A DNA stretch of 64,000 nt from a bacterium HR19 (GTDB lineage Bacteria > Calescibacteriota > Calescibacteriia > Calescibacteriales > Calescibacteriaceae): the NCBI GenBank assembly GCA_002898315.1, contig BEHV01000001.1, forward strand, positions 1 through 64,000, written 5' to 3'. This document shows, piece by piece, positions 39,714 to 49,284 of this stretch. Numbering within the stretch: position 1 is the first letter of the stretch; each line of letters starts with the position of its first letter. A program made the position numbers and the translations under genes. The notes under the pieces were generated by a model. It worked only from the letters and a program-made list of their open reading frames with translations, was not told the origin of the DNA and did no database searches.

Positions 39714-40619
39714 TCACTCTTCTATTATAAAAAGAAGTGGGTCTATCGGACGACCGTTATATGTCACCTCATAGTGAAGGTGTGGTCCCGTTGCCAATCC
39801 CGAATCCCCAACCATTCCTATAATCTGCCCCTTTTTCACAAAATCTCCCTCCCTAACGAGTATCCTTGAGAGATGTAGATAAACGGTATTTATGTTGTTT
39901 ATATGCTTTATCACTATGTATTTTCCGTTTTCCTGAGATGATCTTGCCCTTATCACTTTCCCGCTCGCAGTAGCATAAACAGGACTACCATACCTTACCG
40001 AAATATCTATCCCAGAATGAAACTGAGTATTCCCGTGAACCGGATGAGTCCTATAGCCAAACCTGCTTGTTATAAAACCTTCTTTAACGGGGTATATAGT
40101 AGGAAAATACTCAAAAACCAAATTTCTCTCCTTCAATTTATCATAGGCAAACTTCATATCTTTTGCTATACCATCAACCTTGTAAAAAAAGTACCTTCTA
40201 TCGTTTTCATTTAAGCCATCAAAACCTGCAAGCAAGAAAACGCTTTTATTTTCTTCTCCGCCAAAGATCGCAACCTTTCCGTTCCCCTTATCGTCCTTCA
40301 AATTCGCAAGCTCCATAAATGACTTTCTTAACATATCCAACGTCTCTATACTTTCTCTCAAATCTTTTGCCCTCATTATAACATAATCTTGGTCCACACT
40401 TCTCCCTTCTATAAAACTTTTCATTTTCTTCAACTCGTTTATTTTAGAAAGAGATACGAACCAATTTATGGCTAAAAAGTAGAAAATAATTATCGGTAGG
40501 GCTAAAACATACTTTCTCCACCCTGAAAGTTCAAAGTGAAAAATCTTGTCTTCAAACTCAATTTTTATTTTTATCTTCCCTTTTTTTCTGTATCTCTTTT
40601 CTTTTTCTCCAAAAACCAT
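39714..40619 (-). CDS. M23-family metallopeptidase
   Basis: GFITSRFGYRTHPVHGNTQFHSGIDISVRYGSPVYATASGKVI..GLATGPHLHYEV; N-terminal TM. Confidence 0.93.
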   Translation of the reverse strand: MVFGEKEKRYRKKGKIKIKIEFEDKIFHFELSGWRKYVLALPIIIFYFLAINWFVSLSKINELKKMKSFIEGRSVDQDYVIMRAKDLRESIETLDMLRKSFMELANLKDDKGNGKVAIFGGEENKSVFLLAGFDGLNENDRRYFFYKVDGIAKDMKFAYDKLKERNLVFEYFPTIYPVKEGFITSRFGYRTHPVHGNTQFHSGIDISVRYGSPVYATASGKVIRARSSQENGKYIVIKHINNINTVYLHLSRILVREGDFVKKGQIIGMVGDSGLATGPHLHYEVTYNGRPIDPLLFIIEE

Positions 40620-40786
40620 CTTCCCTGCTAAAAAATTTAGTTATCTTGACGAGAATTTTTCAATAAAAATTTCATTCTTCTTTGAAATTAAAAATAAAAA
40701 TTTTTCTGATGTTTTTCATTATTTTTTTCATTTCCGGGAAGAAAAAATATAGGTAACAAAAATATAAAATTTATAAATAGTATAAT

Positions 40787-42211
40787 ATGATTGAAGTTCT
40801 TTTAGTAGAAGACGACATTCAAGTTGCAAAGTCAATAAAAGATTTCCTTCAAAGAAAGTTTTCAGTCCACCTTGCTTTAACAGCAGAAGAAGCGCTGGAA
40901 GTTCTGCAAGAGAAAAATTTTTCGGTTGTACTGTGCGACCTCAAACTGCCGGGGATGTCAGGACTTGAGCTTCTCCAAAAAATGAGAACTCTCGGAATAT
41001 CCACTCCTTTCATCATAATAACAGCTTTTGGAGATATACCAACAGCAGTAGCAGCAACAAAGCTCGGAGCATCGGATTTCATAAGAAAAGGAGACATAAC
41101 ACCAGAAGAACTGATACGAAAAATAGAATCACTCGTAGATGAATCTGATTGGGAATTTGTATTCGGAAGTGAAACTATGAGAAATCTTCTAAAAGTAGCA
41201 AGACAGGTGGCGAAAACAGATTCAACAGTTCTGATACTTGGAGAATCAGGAGTGGGGAAAGAGATGCTCGCAAAATACATTCACAAAGCAAGTCCAAGAG
41301 CAGGAAGACCATTTATAGCAGTAAATATGTCAGCAATACCAGATACCCTTCTTGAAGCAGAACTCTTCGGATATGAAAAAGGCGCTTTCACAGGAGCAGA
41401 AAGAAGAAAACCCGGAAAATTTGAACTCGCAGACGGAGGAACACTACTGCTTGACGAAATCGGAGATATGCCTTTACATCTCCAACCCAAAATACTCAGA
41501 GTAATTCAGGAAAAAAAGGTTGAGAGATTAGGTCAGTACTCTCAAAACCCAATAAAAATTGATGTCAGAATAATCTGCACTACAAACAGAGATATAGAAA
41601 AACTCGTGAAAGAAGGAAAATTCAGAGAAGACCTCTTTTACAGAATATCTGTAATACCCATAAGAATACCCCCTTTAAGAGAAAGACGAGATGATATAAT
41701 CCCCCTCACAAAATACTTTCTGAAAAAGCTATCAACAAAGTACGAGGTAAATATATCTATGTCTGAAAAGAGCTACGAGAAACTTCTGAACTACGACTGG
41801 CCCGGAAATGTAAGAGAACTTCAAAATGTTGTGGAAAGAGCTTTTATTCTGAGCTGGACAGGTGGAAAAGAATCAATCATAACCCCCGAAAGCATTGTGT
41901 TTTCTTCTTATGAAATTCAGAACATCAATCTGAATAAAACCGACGGTAAAGAAATATCGGAAGGAAAAGAGACAATAAATTACGAAAAGAAAAATATTTC
42001 TGCCCTGTCGGGATTTCAAACTTCTCTTACAGATGACCTGAACATAAAAAATATGGAAAAGGTTTTCATCTTGAAAGCACTTGAAAGAACAGGAGGAAAT
42101 AAAACCAGAGCAGCAAAGCTCCTCGGAATAACAGTAAGAACTCTGAGAAACAAACTCAAAGAACTCAAACTTGAAGAGAGCGAAAAATCAAAAGAAGATG
42201 AAGAAGAATGA
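40787..42211 (+). CDS. Sigma54-dependent response regulator (NtrC family)
   Basis: Receiver (VEDD..LCDLKLPGMSGLE..), AAA+ GESGVGKEMLAKYIH, GAFTGAERRKPGKFELADGGTLLLDEIG, Fis-type HTH TGGNKTRAAKLLGITVRTLRNKL. Confidence 0.95.
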   Translation: MIEVLLVEDDIQVAKSIKDFLQRKFSVHLALTAEEALEVLQEKNFSVVLCDLKLPGMSGLELLQKMRTLGISTPFIIITAFGDIPTAVAATKLGASDFIRKGDITPEELIRKIESLVDESDWEFVFGSETMRNLLKVARQVAKTDSTVLILGESGVGKEMLAKYIHKASPRAGRPFIAVNMSAIPDTLLEAELFGYEKGAFTGAERRKPGKFELADGGTLLLDEIGDMPLHLQPKILRVIQEKKVERLGQYSQNPIKIDVRIICTTNRDIEKLVKEGKFREDLFYRISVIPIRIPPLRERRDDIIPLTKYFLKKLSTKYEVNISMSEKSYEKLLNYDWPGNVRELQNVVERAFILSWTGGKESIITPESIVFSSYEIQNINLNKTDGKEISEGKETINYEKKNISALSGFQTSLTDDLNIKNMEKVFILKALERTGGNKTRAAKLLGITVRTLRNKLKELKLEESEKSKEDEEE

Positions 42212-42308
42212 AAGAATATCGGGACTGAAATGAAATACCAAAAAACTTAAATGAAAAAATAAACTGAAAAAAAGCAGATTGGTTTCTGTTCGTAAAAACT
42301 CATAGATT

Positions 42309-43238
42309 ATGAAAAGTCACAACGAAAAATACCTTGAAAATAAAATAGAATCATTAAAAGATGAGCTTGAAAATTTCATCCGCAAAAGCTTAAAAGAAGA
42401 TTTTTCAAATTTTTCAGATATAACAAGAGAGATGGTGGAAAATTCGGTTATGTCATCTGGAAAGAGAATACGACCGCTACTTTTTTCTCTAATCTCCCTC
42501 TCTCTCGGGATTCCAAAAAAAACAATAATGCATGTATCTTATGGAATAGAGCTTTCACACGCATTCACTCTCGTGCACGATGACCTAATAGATAGACCAA
42601 TCCAAAGAAGAGGCAATCCACCTATTTTCAAGCTGGCAGGAGAAGAAATAGCTCTTCTCATAGGAGACCTGCTCTTTTCAAAATCAATAATCCCTCTCTC
42701 ACAATTCCCAAAATCCTCAAAATTCTTCATTGAAAAAATGTGCGATGTTATAGAAGGACAAATCATAGATGTCCTCTGGTCAAAAGGGAAGTTCAACTCA
42801 CACTCCCAAAGTGAAAAAGAAAAAATCATAGTAGAAATTCAATCAAAAAAGACGTCTTCTCTTTTCAGAATATCTTCTGTCCTGCCTGCTATAATCTTTG
42901 AAGAATCAAACAGATTAAAATCAGATAAAATGAGAAAAAGCGTTTTACTGCTTATCAAAAACCTTGACATGTTCGGATACCATTTTGGACTCGCTTTCCA
43001 GACCCTTGACGATATAAAAGATATTGAAGAAGATAGAAAAATAAACTCTCCGAATATCCTCTTAATTCTTGGAAAGGAGAAAACTTACGAACTCTTAAAG
43101 TCAAATGTGAGCAGAGCCGAAAAATACCTGAATGCGTGTGAAGAAATCATTTTAGCTCTTTCAAAAAAAGGTTTTAAATACATAGAATTGCTAAAATTTT
43201 TAGTGAAGGAAACCGTAGGATATGAAAAAATTATATAA
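42309..43238 (+). CDS. Polyprenyl diphosphate synthase (FPP/GGPP-type)
   Basis: SGKRIRPLLF, LVHDDLIDRPIQRRGNPP, FQTLDDIKDIEED. Confidence 0.88.
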   Translation: MKSHNEKYLENKIESLKDELENFIRKSLKEDFSNFSDITREMVENSVMSSGKRIRPLLFSLISLSLGIPKKTIMHVSYGIELSHAFTLVHDDLIDRPIQRRGNPPIFKLAGEEIALLIGDLLFSKSIIPLSQFPKSSKFFIEKMCDVIEGQIIDVLWSKGKFNSHSQSEKEKIIVEIQSKKTSSLFRISSVLPAIIFEESNRLKSDKMRKSVLLLIKNLDMFGYHFGLAFQTLDDIKDIEEDRKINSPNILLILGKEKTYELLKSNVSRAEKYLNACEEIILALSKKGFKYIELLKFLVKETVGYEKII

Positions 43239-43665
43239 TCTCCTTGTCTATGTGCGTAAGATACACGAAAACAGGAAAAAGTTAGAACTGCTCTCTGCTA
43301 TATCACAAAGAATACTCAAAGAAAAAGAACTTGAAGAAACAGAAAAAGAAAAAGAAAAAACCGCAAAAGACCTCTCAAAAAAAATAGAAGAAGAAGGGCT
43401 TCCCGCATGGTATGTGTCAAACTATCTGAGCTATCTGGATTCCCTCAGAGATTTGAAAAGAAAAAAATCAGAAGAACTGAAAGAAGCGGTAAAAATTGAA
43501 GAAGAAAAAAGAGAAGTATATGTTGAAACCAAAAAAGAGCTTGAAATAGCTCAAAAACTTCTTGAAAAAGTAAAGACGAGAGAACTGATCTCACTCTTGA
43601 AAAAAGAAGAAAAATTTTCAGATGAAATAGTGCTTATAAAAAACGCAAGAGAAAAAGATGAGTGA
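43222..43665 (+). CDS. FliJ-like coiled-coil protein
   Basis: 147-aa Lys/Glu-rich coiled coil beginning MKKLYNLLVYVRKIHENRKKLELLSAIS; next to a MotE-like gene. Confidence 0.45.
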   Translation: MKKLYNLLVYVRKIHENRKKLELLSAISQRILKEKELEETEKEKEKTAKDLSKKIEEEGLPAWYVSNYLSYLDSLRDLKRKKSEELKEAVKIEEEKREVYVETKKELEIAQKLLEKVKTRELISLLKKEEKFSDEIVLIKNAREKDE

Positions 43666-45182
43666 GAAAAAATTTTAGGCAAAAGGCAAGGGATTTACAA
43701 AACTCAATAAAAAGGAGGGAAAAAATGAACCTTTGGAAGATAAATTTGAAGATTTTACTACCTTCAATTTTCCTTTTTATCTTCCTCTCTTTCGTTTCAG
43801 CCCAAATTATGGAAGAAAGGAAAGGTGGCTTATCACCCTCGCCCTCCGAAAAATGCACAATAGTGTTCACCCCAAAATCTCTTGAAAACTTGGCAAAATC
43901 CCTTGAAATAAAAAGGAGAGAACTTGAAAAGAAAGAGAAAGAAATCGCAAAACGGGAAGCATATCTCAAAGTCCTTGAAGACGAGCTTTCATCAAAATTT
44001 TCTTCCGCTCTGAAATTCAAAAAACAAATAGAAGAAGTTGAATCTCTCTGTCTGAAAAAAATTGAAGAAGAAAGAGCGAAGTTTGAAGGAGAAAAATCAA
44101 AGATAAACATCTCATTTCAAGAGAAAATATCTGAAATCATATCTCAATACGAAAACAAAATTTCACTGTTAAAAAAAGAATCAGAAGATAAACTGAAAAA
44201 TCTTGAAGTAGCAAAAGCAAAGGAGATAGAAAACATCAAATCTGAGTTTCAGAAGAAAATAACTCAAATTGAATCTGAATGTCAGAACAGAATCCAAAAA
44301 GCTCAAAAAGATTGGTCAGAACAGACCACAAAAACAATATCAGATATAAGAAGGGATTGCGATAGAAGAATTTCAGAAATAGAAAAATCGTATAAAACAA
44401 GAATAGAAGAGCTTAAAAAGAACGAGGAAACATACAAAAAACAAATAGAAGAAGCAAAAAAAAGCGAAGAGAACCTTAAAAACAGCATTCAAAACGAAAT
44501 AGCAAAGGTCAAAAGAGAATACGAAAATCAGATAAAAAACTACGAGAGAAGAATAAGCGAAATATCGGCTGACTACGAGAATAAAATAAAGATTTTAGAA
44601 GAGGGAAAAAGAAAAGAAATCCAAGAACTCAAAAAACTTTTCTCAGATGCCATGACCTCTGTGATACAAAGCTACGAAAACCAGATAAAATCACTTTTAG
44701 AAATTTTGAGACAGAGAGAAACTTCTGAACTACGAGAAGAAAAAAAGCCACATGTTGAGAAAAAATTTGATGAAGAGACGATAAAGAAGATGGCAAAAAT
44801 TGTATCAAGCTCATCTCCAGAAGATGCTGCAAAAATAATATCATCTATGGATGAGAAAGCGGCAGCAAAAGTTCTCGGATACATTGAAGAAAAAAGAGCT
44901 GGAAAAATTCTTTCTCTACTACCACCCGAAAAAGCAAAGAAAATAAATAACTTTATGCTCGGAATAGAAGAGGAAGAAAAAAGCAATCCAGAAAGCAAAA
45001 AGCTTCAAAACCCTCGTTTTCCCCCATTCGGAAGGCAAGGAGGTTACGAAAACATAGAGCCAGAACAGGAAGAAGAAATTATGAATGAAGAAAACGAAGA
45101 AATGAAAAACCCTCTTTTTGATTATCCGCAGGAGATTTCTCCTCAGAACAAGAAACAGAGAGGAAACAGATTGGGAATATGA
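43662..45182 (+). CDS. MotE/MgtE_N-like coiled-coil protein, unusually long
   Basis: ~300-aa coiled coil then ASSSSPEDAAKIISSMDEKAAAKVLGYIEEKRAGKILSLLPPEKAKKIN (MgtE_N-type repeat). Confidence 0.65.
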   Translation: MRKNFRQKARDLQNSIKRREKMNLWKINLKILLPSIFLFIFLSFVSAQIMEERKGGLSPSPSEKCTIVFTPKSLENLAKSLEIKRRELEKKEKEIAKREAYLKVLEDELSSKFSSALKFKKQIEEVESLCLKKIEEERAKFEGEKSKINISFQEKISEIISQYENKISLLKKESEDKLKNLEVAKAKEIENIKSEFQKKITQIESECQNRIQKAQKDWSEQTTKTISDIRRDCDRRISEIEKSYKTRIEELKKNEETYKKQIEEAKKSEENLKNSIQNEIAKVKREYENQIKNYERRISEISADYENKIKILEEGKRKEIQELKKLFSDAMTSVIQSYENQIKSLLEILRQRETSELREEKKPHVEKKFDEETIKKMAKIVSSSSPEDAAKIISSMDEKAAAKVLGYIEEKRAGKILSLLPPEKAKKINNFMLGIEEEEKSNPESKKLQNPRFPPFGRQGGYENIEPEQEEEIMNEENEEMKNPLFDYPQEISPQNKKQRGNRLGI

Positions 45183-45236
45183 TTTTTCAACAATTCTCCC
45201 ATTTTTTTCTCTACTGATTAATTTATAGATTTATAG

Positions 45237-45308
45237 GGCGACGTAGCTCAGAGGTAGAGCAGGGGTCTCATAAGCCCTGTGTCGTGGGTTCGAATCCCAC
45301 CGTCGCCA
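45237..45308 (+). tRNA. tRNA-Met(CAT)
   Basis: GGCGACG acceptor, anticodon loop CTCATAA, T-arm GTGGGTTCGAATCCCAC; CCA not encoded. CAU could in principle be Ile2; Met favoured by overall sequence. Confidence 0.9.
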
Positions 45309-45320
45309 CTACGACAAAAA

Positions 45321-45707
45321 TTGAAACTATACTCAATTGAAGAAGCTGAATCACTAATACCAGAACTCAAATCAATACTGAAAGACATAAGAGAGAAGGG
45401 AAAAGAATATACAAAGTGCCTTATTGACTCCGCTCAACTCGTCATAAATTTCAGAAACAACCCATACGATACCGAAGGAGTCCTTGACAGAACAATAAAA
45501 ACAAGAAAAGAACTCCGAGAGCTTTTCAATAACCTTGAAAAATATGGAGTAATCCTGAGAGATATTGATAAAGGAGGTGTAGATTTTCCAGCAGAAGTTG
45601 ATGGTGAGGAAGTAATGCTATGCTGGAGAGCTTTTGAGGAGTCAAAGATAAGCTACTGGCACACAAAAGACGAAGCATGCATGATGAGAAAACCACTCAA
45701 AAGATAG
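45321..45707 (+). CDS. DUF2203-like protein, TTG start 12 nt after the tRNA
   Basis: LKLYSIEEAESLIPELKSILKDIREKGKEY..GVILRDIDKGGVDFPAEVDGEEVMLCWRAFEESKISYWHTKDE; ORF-track N terminus MSWVRIPPSP is translated tRNA. Confidence 0.8.
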   Translation: MKLYSIEEAESLIPELKSILKDIREKGKEYTKCLIDSAQLVINFRNNPYDTEGVLDRTIKTRKELRELFNNLEKYGVILRDIDKGGVDFPAEVDGEEVMLCWRAFEESKISYWHTKDEACMMRKPLKR

Positions 45708-45731
45708 AATTTTTCACACGACCTTTGAAAG

Positions 45732-47438
45732 TTGAGCACAAAATTTGCATTTAACATGAGAGCAGAGAAGATATTTATCGTAGGAGCGCCGGGAGCGGGA
45801 AAGACAACCGCTGCAAAAGAACTCGCAAAAAAAATCAATTCAGAATTCATAGATACAGATGAACTAATAGAAAAACAAGAAGGGAAAACAATCCCAGAAA
45901 TCTTTGAAGAAAAAGGAGAAAAATATTTCAGAAACCTTGAAAATCAAGTAATTCAAAGAATCGTAGATTTACCAGAAAAAGAAAAAATCGTGGTATCACT
46001 CGGAGGTGGAGCGATAACCAATCCCGAAAACCTCCATAAAATAAGAGAAAAAGGAATAGTAATATGCCTTTACGCAGAACCAGAAGAAATATTAAAAAGA
46101 ATCCCAAAAAACTCAAGACCACTTCTCAAAGGAGATAATCCCCTTGAAAAAATCAAAAAAATCCTTGAAGAAAGAGAAAAATGGTACAGAATATCAGATT
46201 TTTACATTGACACAACAAACATACCAAAAGAAGAAACGATAAAGCAAATTATAGATTTCCTGAAGATTGCCGAAAAGCTACACTTTTCAAGGGTTAACCT
46301 TGCGGAAAGGTCTTATGATGTGATTGTAGGAGAAAACTTATTCCAAGATGAAAATCTGAGGGAATTTCTCAAAAGAAAACTGAAGAACACGCTCAAAAGC
46401 GCAAAAAAAACCTTTTTGATAACAACAAGCCCAATAAAAGAAGTGCCATACGGAGAGGAAAACCTCGGAAAAGTTGTCAGCAGATTTCTCTCCGAAAACT
46501 TTGAACTTTACAGTGTAAATCTGCCGGATGGAGAAAACACAAAAGATGCCTTCTATGCGATATTTCTCTGGAACTTCCTTGCAGATAAAGACATCAAAAA
46601 GAACGATTTTTTGTCAATCCTTGGTGGCGGAGTTCTGGGAGACCTCGGCGGATTCGTCGCTGCAACATACCTCAGAGGAATAAGCTACATAAATATACCC
46701 ACAACACTGCTCGCGCAGGTTGACTCATCTATTGGTGGTAAAACAGGAATAAACACTTCACTCGCAAAAAACATGGTTGGAATCATTCATCAGCCCGCCA
46801 TAGTTATATCAGATATAAGCATACTGAAAACTCTTCCCGAAGAAGATTTCCTTTCGGGACTCGGAGAAGTCATGAAATATGCTGTTTCACTTGAAAAAGA
46901 ACTTCTTGAATTTCTTATATCAAAAAGAAAAGAAATTTTTGAGAGGGATTTGCAAACCTTAAAGCATATTGTTTCCAGATGTGCGGATATAAAAGCAAAG
47001 ATAGTATCAGAAGATGAAAAGGAAGAGAAGAAAACGCGTATGCTTCTCAACTTCGGACATACAATCGGACACGCATTAGAATCGGCTCTGAATTTCTCAA
47101 TACCTCACGGATTTGCAGTATCTATTGGAATACTTGCTGAGACAAAAATCAGCGACATCATAATGTCTAAAAACCTGTTCCCTCAGTGCCTTGAGATATT
47201 CAGACAATTTTTCAATGAAAAAACTCAAGTCATTCTGAAAAGATTAGAAAACATCAACACTGAAAAATTTTTCAGCTCCATGAAACTTGATAAGAAAACA
47301 AGAGGAGACGAAATAAATTTCACACTTCTTGAAGAGTTTGGCAAATCAAAAATTGAGAAGATAAAAATAGAGGATTTTGAATCAGTTGTAAGGTCTGTTC
47401 TCGGAGAGGTCTTGAAAAATCTTTCCTCCATAGCATAG
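45732..47438 (+). CDS. aroKB: Fused shikimate kinase - 3-dehydroquinate synthase
   Basis: IVGAPGAGKTTAAKELAKKI..VVSLGGGAITNPEN (AroK); GGGVLGDLGGFVAATYLRGISYINIPTTLLAQVDSSIGGKTGIN (AroB). Confidence 0.95.
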   Translation: MSTKFAFNMRAEKIFIVGAPGAGKTTAAKELAKKINSEFIDTDELIEKQEGKTIPEIFEEKGEKYFRNLENQVIQRIVDLPEKEKIVVSLGGGAITNPENLHKIREKGIVICLYAEPEEILKRIPKNSRPLLKGDNPLEKIKKILEEREKWYRISDFYIDTTNIPKEETIKQIIDFLKIAEKLHFSRVNLAERSYDVIVGENLFQDENLREFLKRKLKNTLKSAKKTFLITTSPIKEVPYGEENLGKVVSRFLSENFELYSVNLPDGENTKDAFYAIFLWNFLADKDIKKNDFLSILGGGVLGDLGGFVAATYLRGISYINIPTTLLAQVDSSIGGKTGINTSLAKNMVGIIHQPAIVISDISILKTLPEEDFLSGLGEVMKYAVSLEKELLEFLISKRKEIFERDLQTLKHIVSRCADIKAKIVSEDEKEEKKTRMLLNFGHTIGHALESALNFSIPHGFAVSIGILAETKISDIIMSKNLFPQCLEIFRQFFNEKTQVILKRLENINTEKFFSSMKLDKKTRGDEINFTLLEEFGKSKIEKIKIEDFESVVRSVLGEVLKNLSSIA

Positions 47439-47500
47439 CTTTTTATCTTAAAAATCTTTCACATCAAAAATTTTCAATTTTCAACAAAATTTCAGAAAAA

Positions 47501-47518
47501 ACATTAATATTTTAATGT
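47501..47518. promoter_or_regulatory. Palindrome ACATTAA-TATT-TTAATGT
   Basis: Perfect 7-bp arms; centre lies 25 bp upstream of the centre of the next palindrome. Confidence 0.45.
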
Positions 47519-47525
47519 GTTTATA

Positions 47526-47543
47526 ACCTACCGTATGGTAGGT
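47526..47543. promoter_or_regulatory. Palindrome ACCTACC-GTAT-GGTAGGT (candidate TetR-type operator)
   Basis: Perfect 7-bp arms, just upstream of SD AAAAGGAGG; shares CTACC-N4-GGTAG with 12001-12020. Confidence 0.65.
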
Positions 47544-47568
47544 ATAAATTGAAAAGGAGGAAAAAGAT

Positions 47569-48573
47569 ATGGAGAACAGAGTAAAAAGAGAAAAAATCAA
47601 AGTTTTAAATAAAGAAACAGAGATTTCAGCGATAAAAACTTTATACGACACAATATGGGTCTATTCATACGAATCGGAAATAGAAAAACTTCTTGACCTC
47701 TACGAAAAGGCGAAAAAAGAGCAGTGGAACGCATCACAAGATATAGATTGGTCAATAGAAATTGACACAGAAAAAATGGCTTTAACATCTCAACTTCCTC
47801 CGCTGCTTTTCCAAGAAATATGGGAAAAACTCAGCGAAAAAGAGAAAATAAACCTTGCAACATCGCAGATAAGCTGGATAATGTCTCAAATACTGCACGG
47901 CGAACAGGGAGCGCTCCTCGTCGCAAGCCAGCTCGTCACCTGCGCTCCACTTTACGACGAAAAACTCGTCGCTTCAACACAAGTGATAGACGAAGCAAGA
48001 CACGTAGAGGTCTTCCACAGATACCTAACACAAAAAATGGAAAAAGAATTCCCAATCTCACCTCACCTTGAATCGCTTATCAGAAACATACTCTCTGAAT
48101 CAAGATGGTATTTCAAGTTCGTCGGAATGCAAATACTCGTTGAAGGACTGGCGATGGGAATATTCGGAACACTTGAACAATTCGGAGAAGAACCACTTGG
48201 AGTTCAAATAGTGAGATATGTTATGAAAGATGAAGCGAGACATGTTGCGTTTGGCGTGCTATCTCTGAAAGAACACATAAATGACCTTCCTGAAAAAGAA
48301 AAGAGAGAACTGGTAGAATTTGCATACGAAGGTTGCGTCGCACTCCGAAACAGAATAACCGATATGTCTATGGTCTGGGAAGATGTTGGCTTGCCAACTC
48401 ATCAAATGCAAGAGACCGTTGAAAAGTCCCCAATATTCCAAGAATTCCTTATCCTTATGTTCTCGCGAGTCGTCCCTAACCTCAAAAAACTTGGACTCCT
48501 GCCCGACTATATAAGACCCAGATACGAAGAACTCGGAATACTCAAATTTGAAAATCTTGAAATCCCCTTCTGA
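47569..48573 (+). CDS. Ferritin-like diiron protein (R2/AurF-like)
   Basis: LHGEQGALLVASQLV, VIDEARHVEVFHRY, EGLAMGIFG, MKDEARHVAFG: two E/DxxH-type iron-ligand motifs. Confidence 0.8.
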   Translation: MENRVKREKIKVLNKETEISAIKTLYDTIWVYSYESEIEKLLDLYEKAKKEQWNASQDIDWSIEIDTEKMALTSQLPPLLFQEIWEKLSEKEKINLATSQISWIMSQILHGEQGALLVASQLVTCAPLYDEKLVASTQVIDEARHVEVFHRYLTQKMEKEFPISPHLESLIRNILSESRWYFKFVGMQILVEGLAMGIFGTLEQFGEEPLGVQIVRYVMKDEARHVAFGVLSLKEHINDLPEKEKRELVEFAYEGCVALRNRITDMSMVWEDVGLPTHQMQETVEKSPIFQEFLILMFSRVVPNLKKLGLLPDYIRPRYEELGILKFENLEIPF

Positions 48574-48592
48574 AAACTCAAAATGTGATTAT

Positions 48593-49273
48593 ATGAAAAT
48601 AAGAAAGGAATTCCTTCTGCCCGGGTCAATTACAATCTCCATAACTATGATTTCTCTTCTGCTTACAAAAAACATTTTGGTGGCAATACCATTTTTGGTT
48701 TTACTCATCTTCCTCCTTAACTTCTTCAGAGACCCAGAAAGAATTCCCGAAGAACAATCGGAAAACTCCTTGATCTCACCAGCAGACGGAAATGTCTTTA
48801 TAAAAGATGAAATTGAAATAGATAAAACAGAGATAAAAGAGCTTTTCCCGCAAATTTCAGAAAAAAAGATGAAAAGAATCGCAATATTTATGAGCCCTTT
48901 TGATGTCCACGTAAACAGAGCTCCATGCGACGCAGAAATACTTGGAATAGAGAAAAAAGAAGGCGGATTTGAAAGAGCTTTTCTTGAAAAATCTGAAAAA
49001 AACTCACGCGTCCTCTGGTGGTTAAAAACAAACGAAGGTAAAGACATATTGCTGATACAAATTGCAGGAGCAATAGCGAGAAGAATCTCCACCTTCAAAA
49101 AAAAAGGTGATTTTGTAAAAAAGGGCGAGAGAATAGGAATGATTTACCTCGGCTCACGAGTTGATATGCTCATACCAGAAGATTGGAATTTTTCTGTATC
49201 GGTCGGAGATAAGGTTTTAGCAGGAAAAACAAAAGTAGGAGAAAAAAACTCAGACAAAAAAGAGAATACCTAA
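48593..49273 (+). CDS. psd: Phosphatidylserine decarboxylase (short form)
   Basis: NFFRDPERIP, MSPFDVHVNRAPCDAEI, YLGSRVDMLIP (GS cleavage site). Confidence 0.88.
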   Translation: MKIRKEFLLPGSITISITMISLLLTKNILVAIPFLVLLIFLLNFFRDPERIPEEQSENSLISPADGNVFIKDEIEIDKTEIKELFPQISEKKMKRIAIFMSPFDVHVNRAPCDAEILGIEKKEGGFERAFLEKSEKNSRVLWWLKTNEGKDILLIQIAGAIARRISTFKKKGDFVKKGERIGMIYLGSRVDMLIPEDWNFSVSVGDKVLAGKTKVGEKNSDKKENT

Positions 49274-49284
49274 ACTGATTTTTT

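Noticed and set aside
40849-41490. Minus-strand ORFs opposite the sigma54 response regulator
   Set aside because: Antisense shadows (Ser/Pro-rich) of a strongly conserved AAA+ domain.
45279-45320. N-terminal MSWVRIPPSPL of the ORF-track CDS 45279-45707
   Set aside because: This is the T-arm/acceptor of tRNA-Met translated; the protein start is placed at TTG 45321.
48589-49098. 169-aa minus-strand ORF opposite psd
   Set aside because: Antisense shadow ORF within a clear psd gene.
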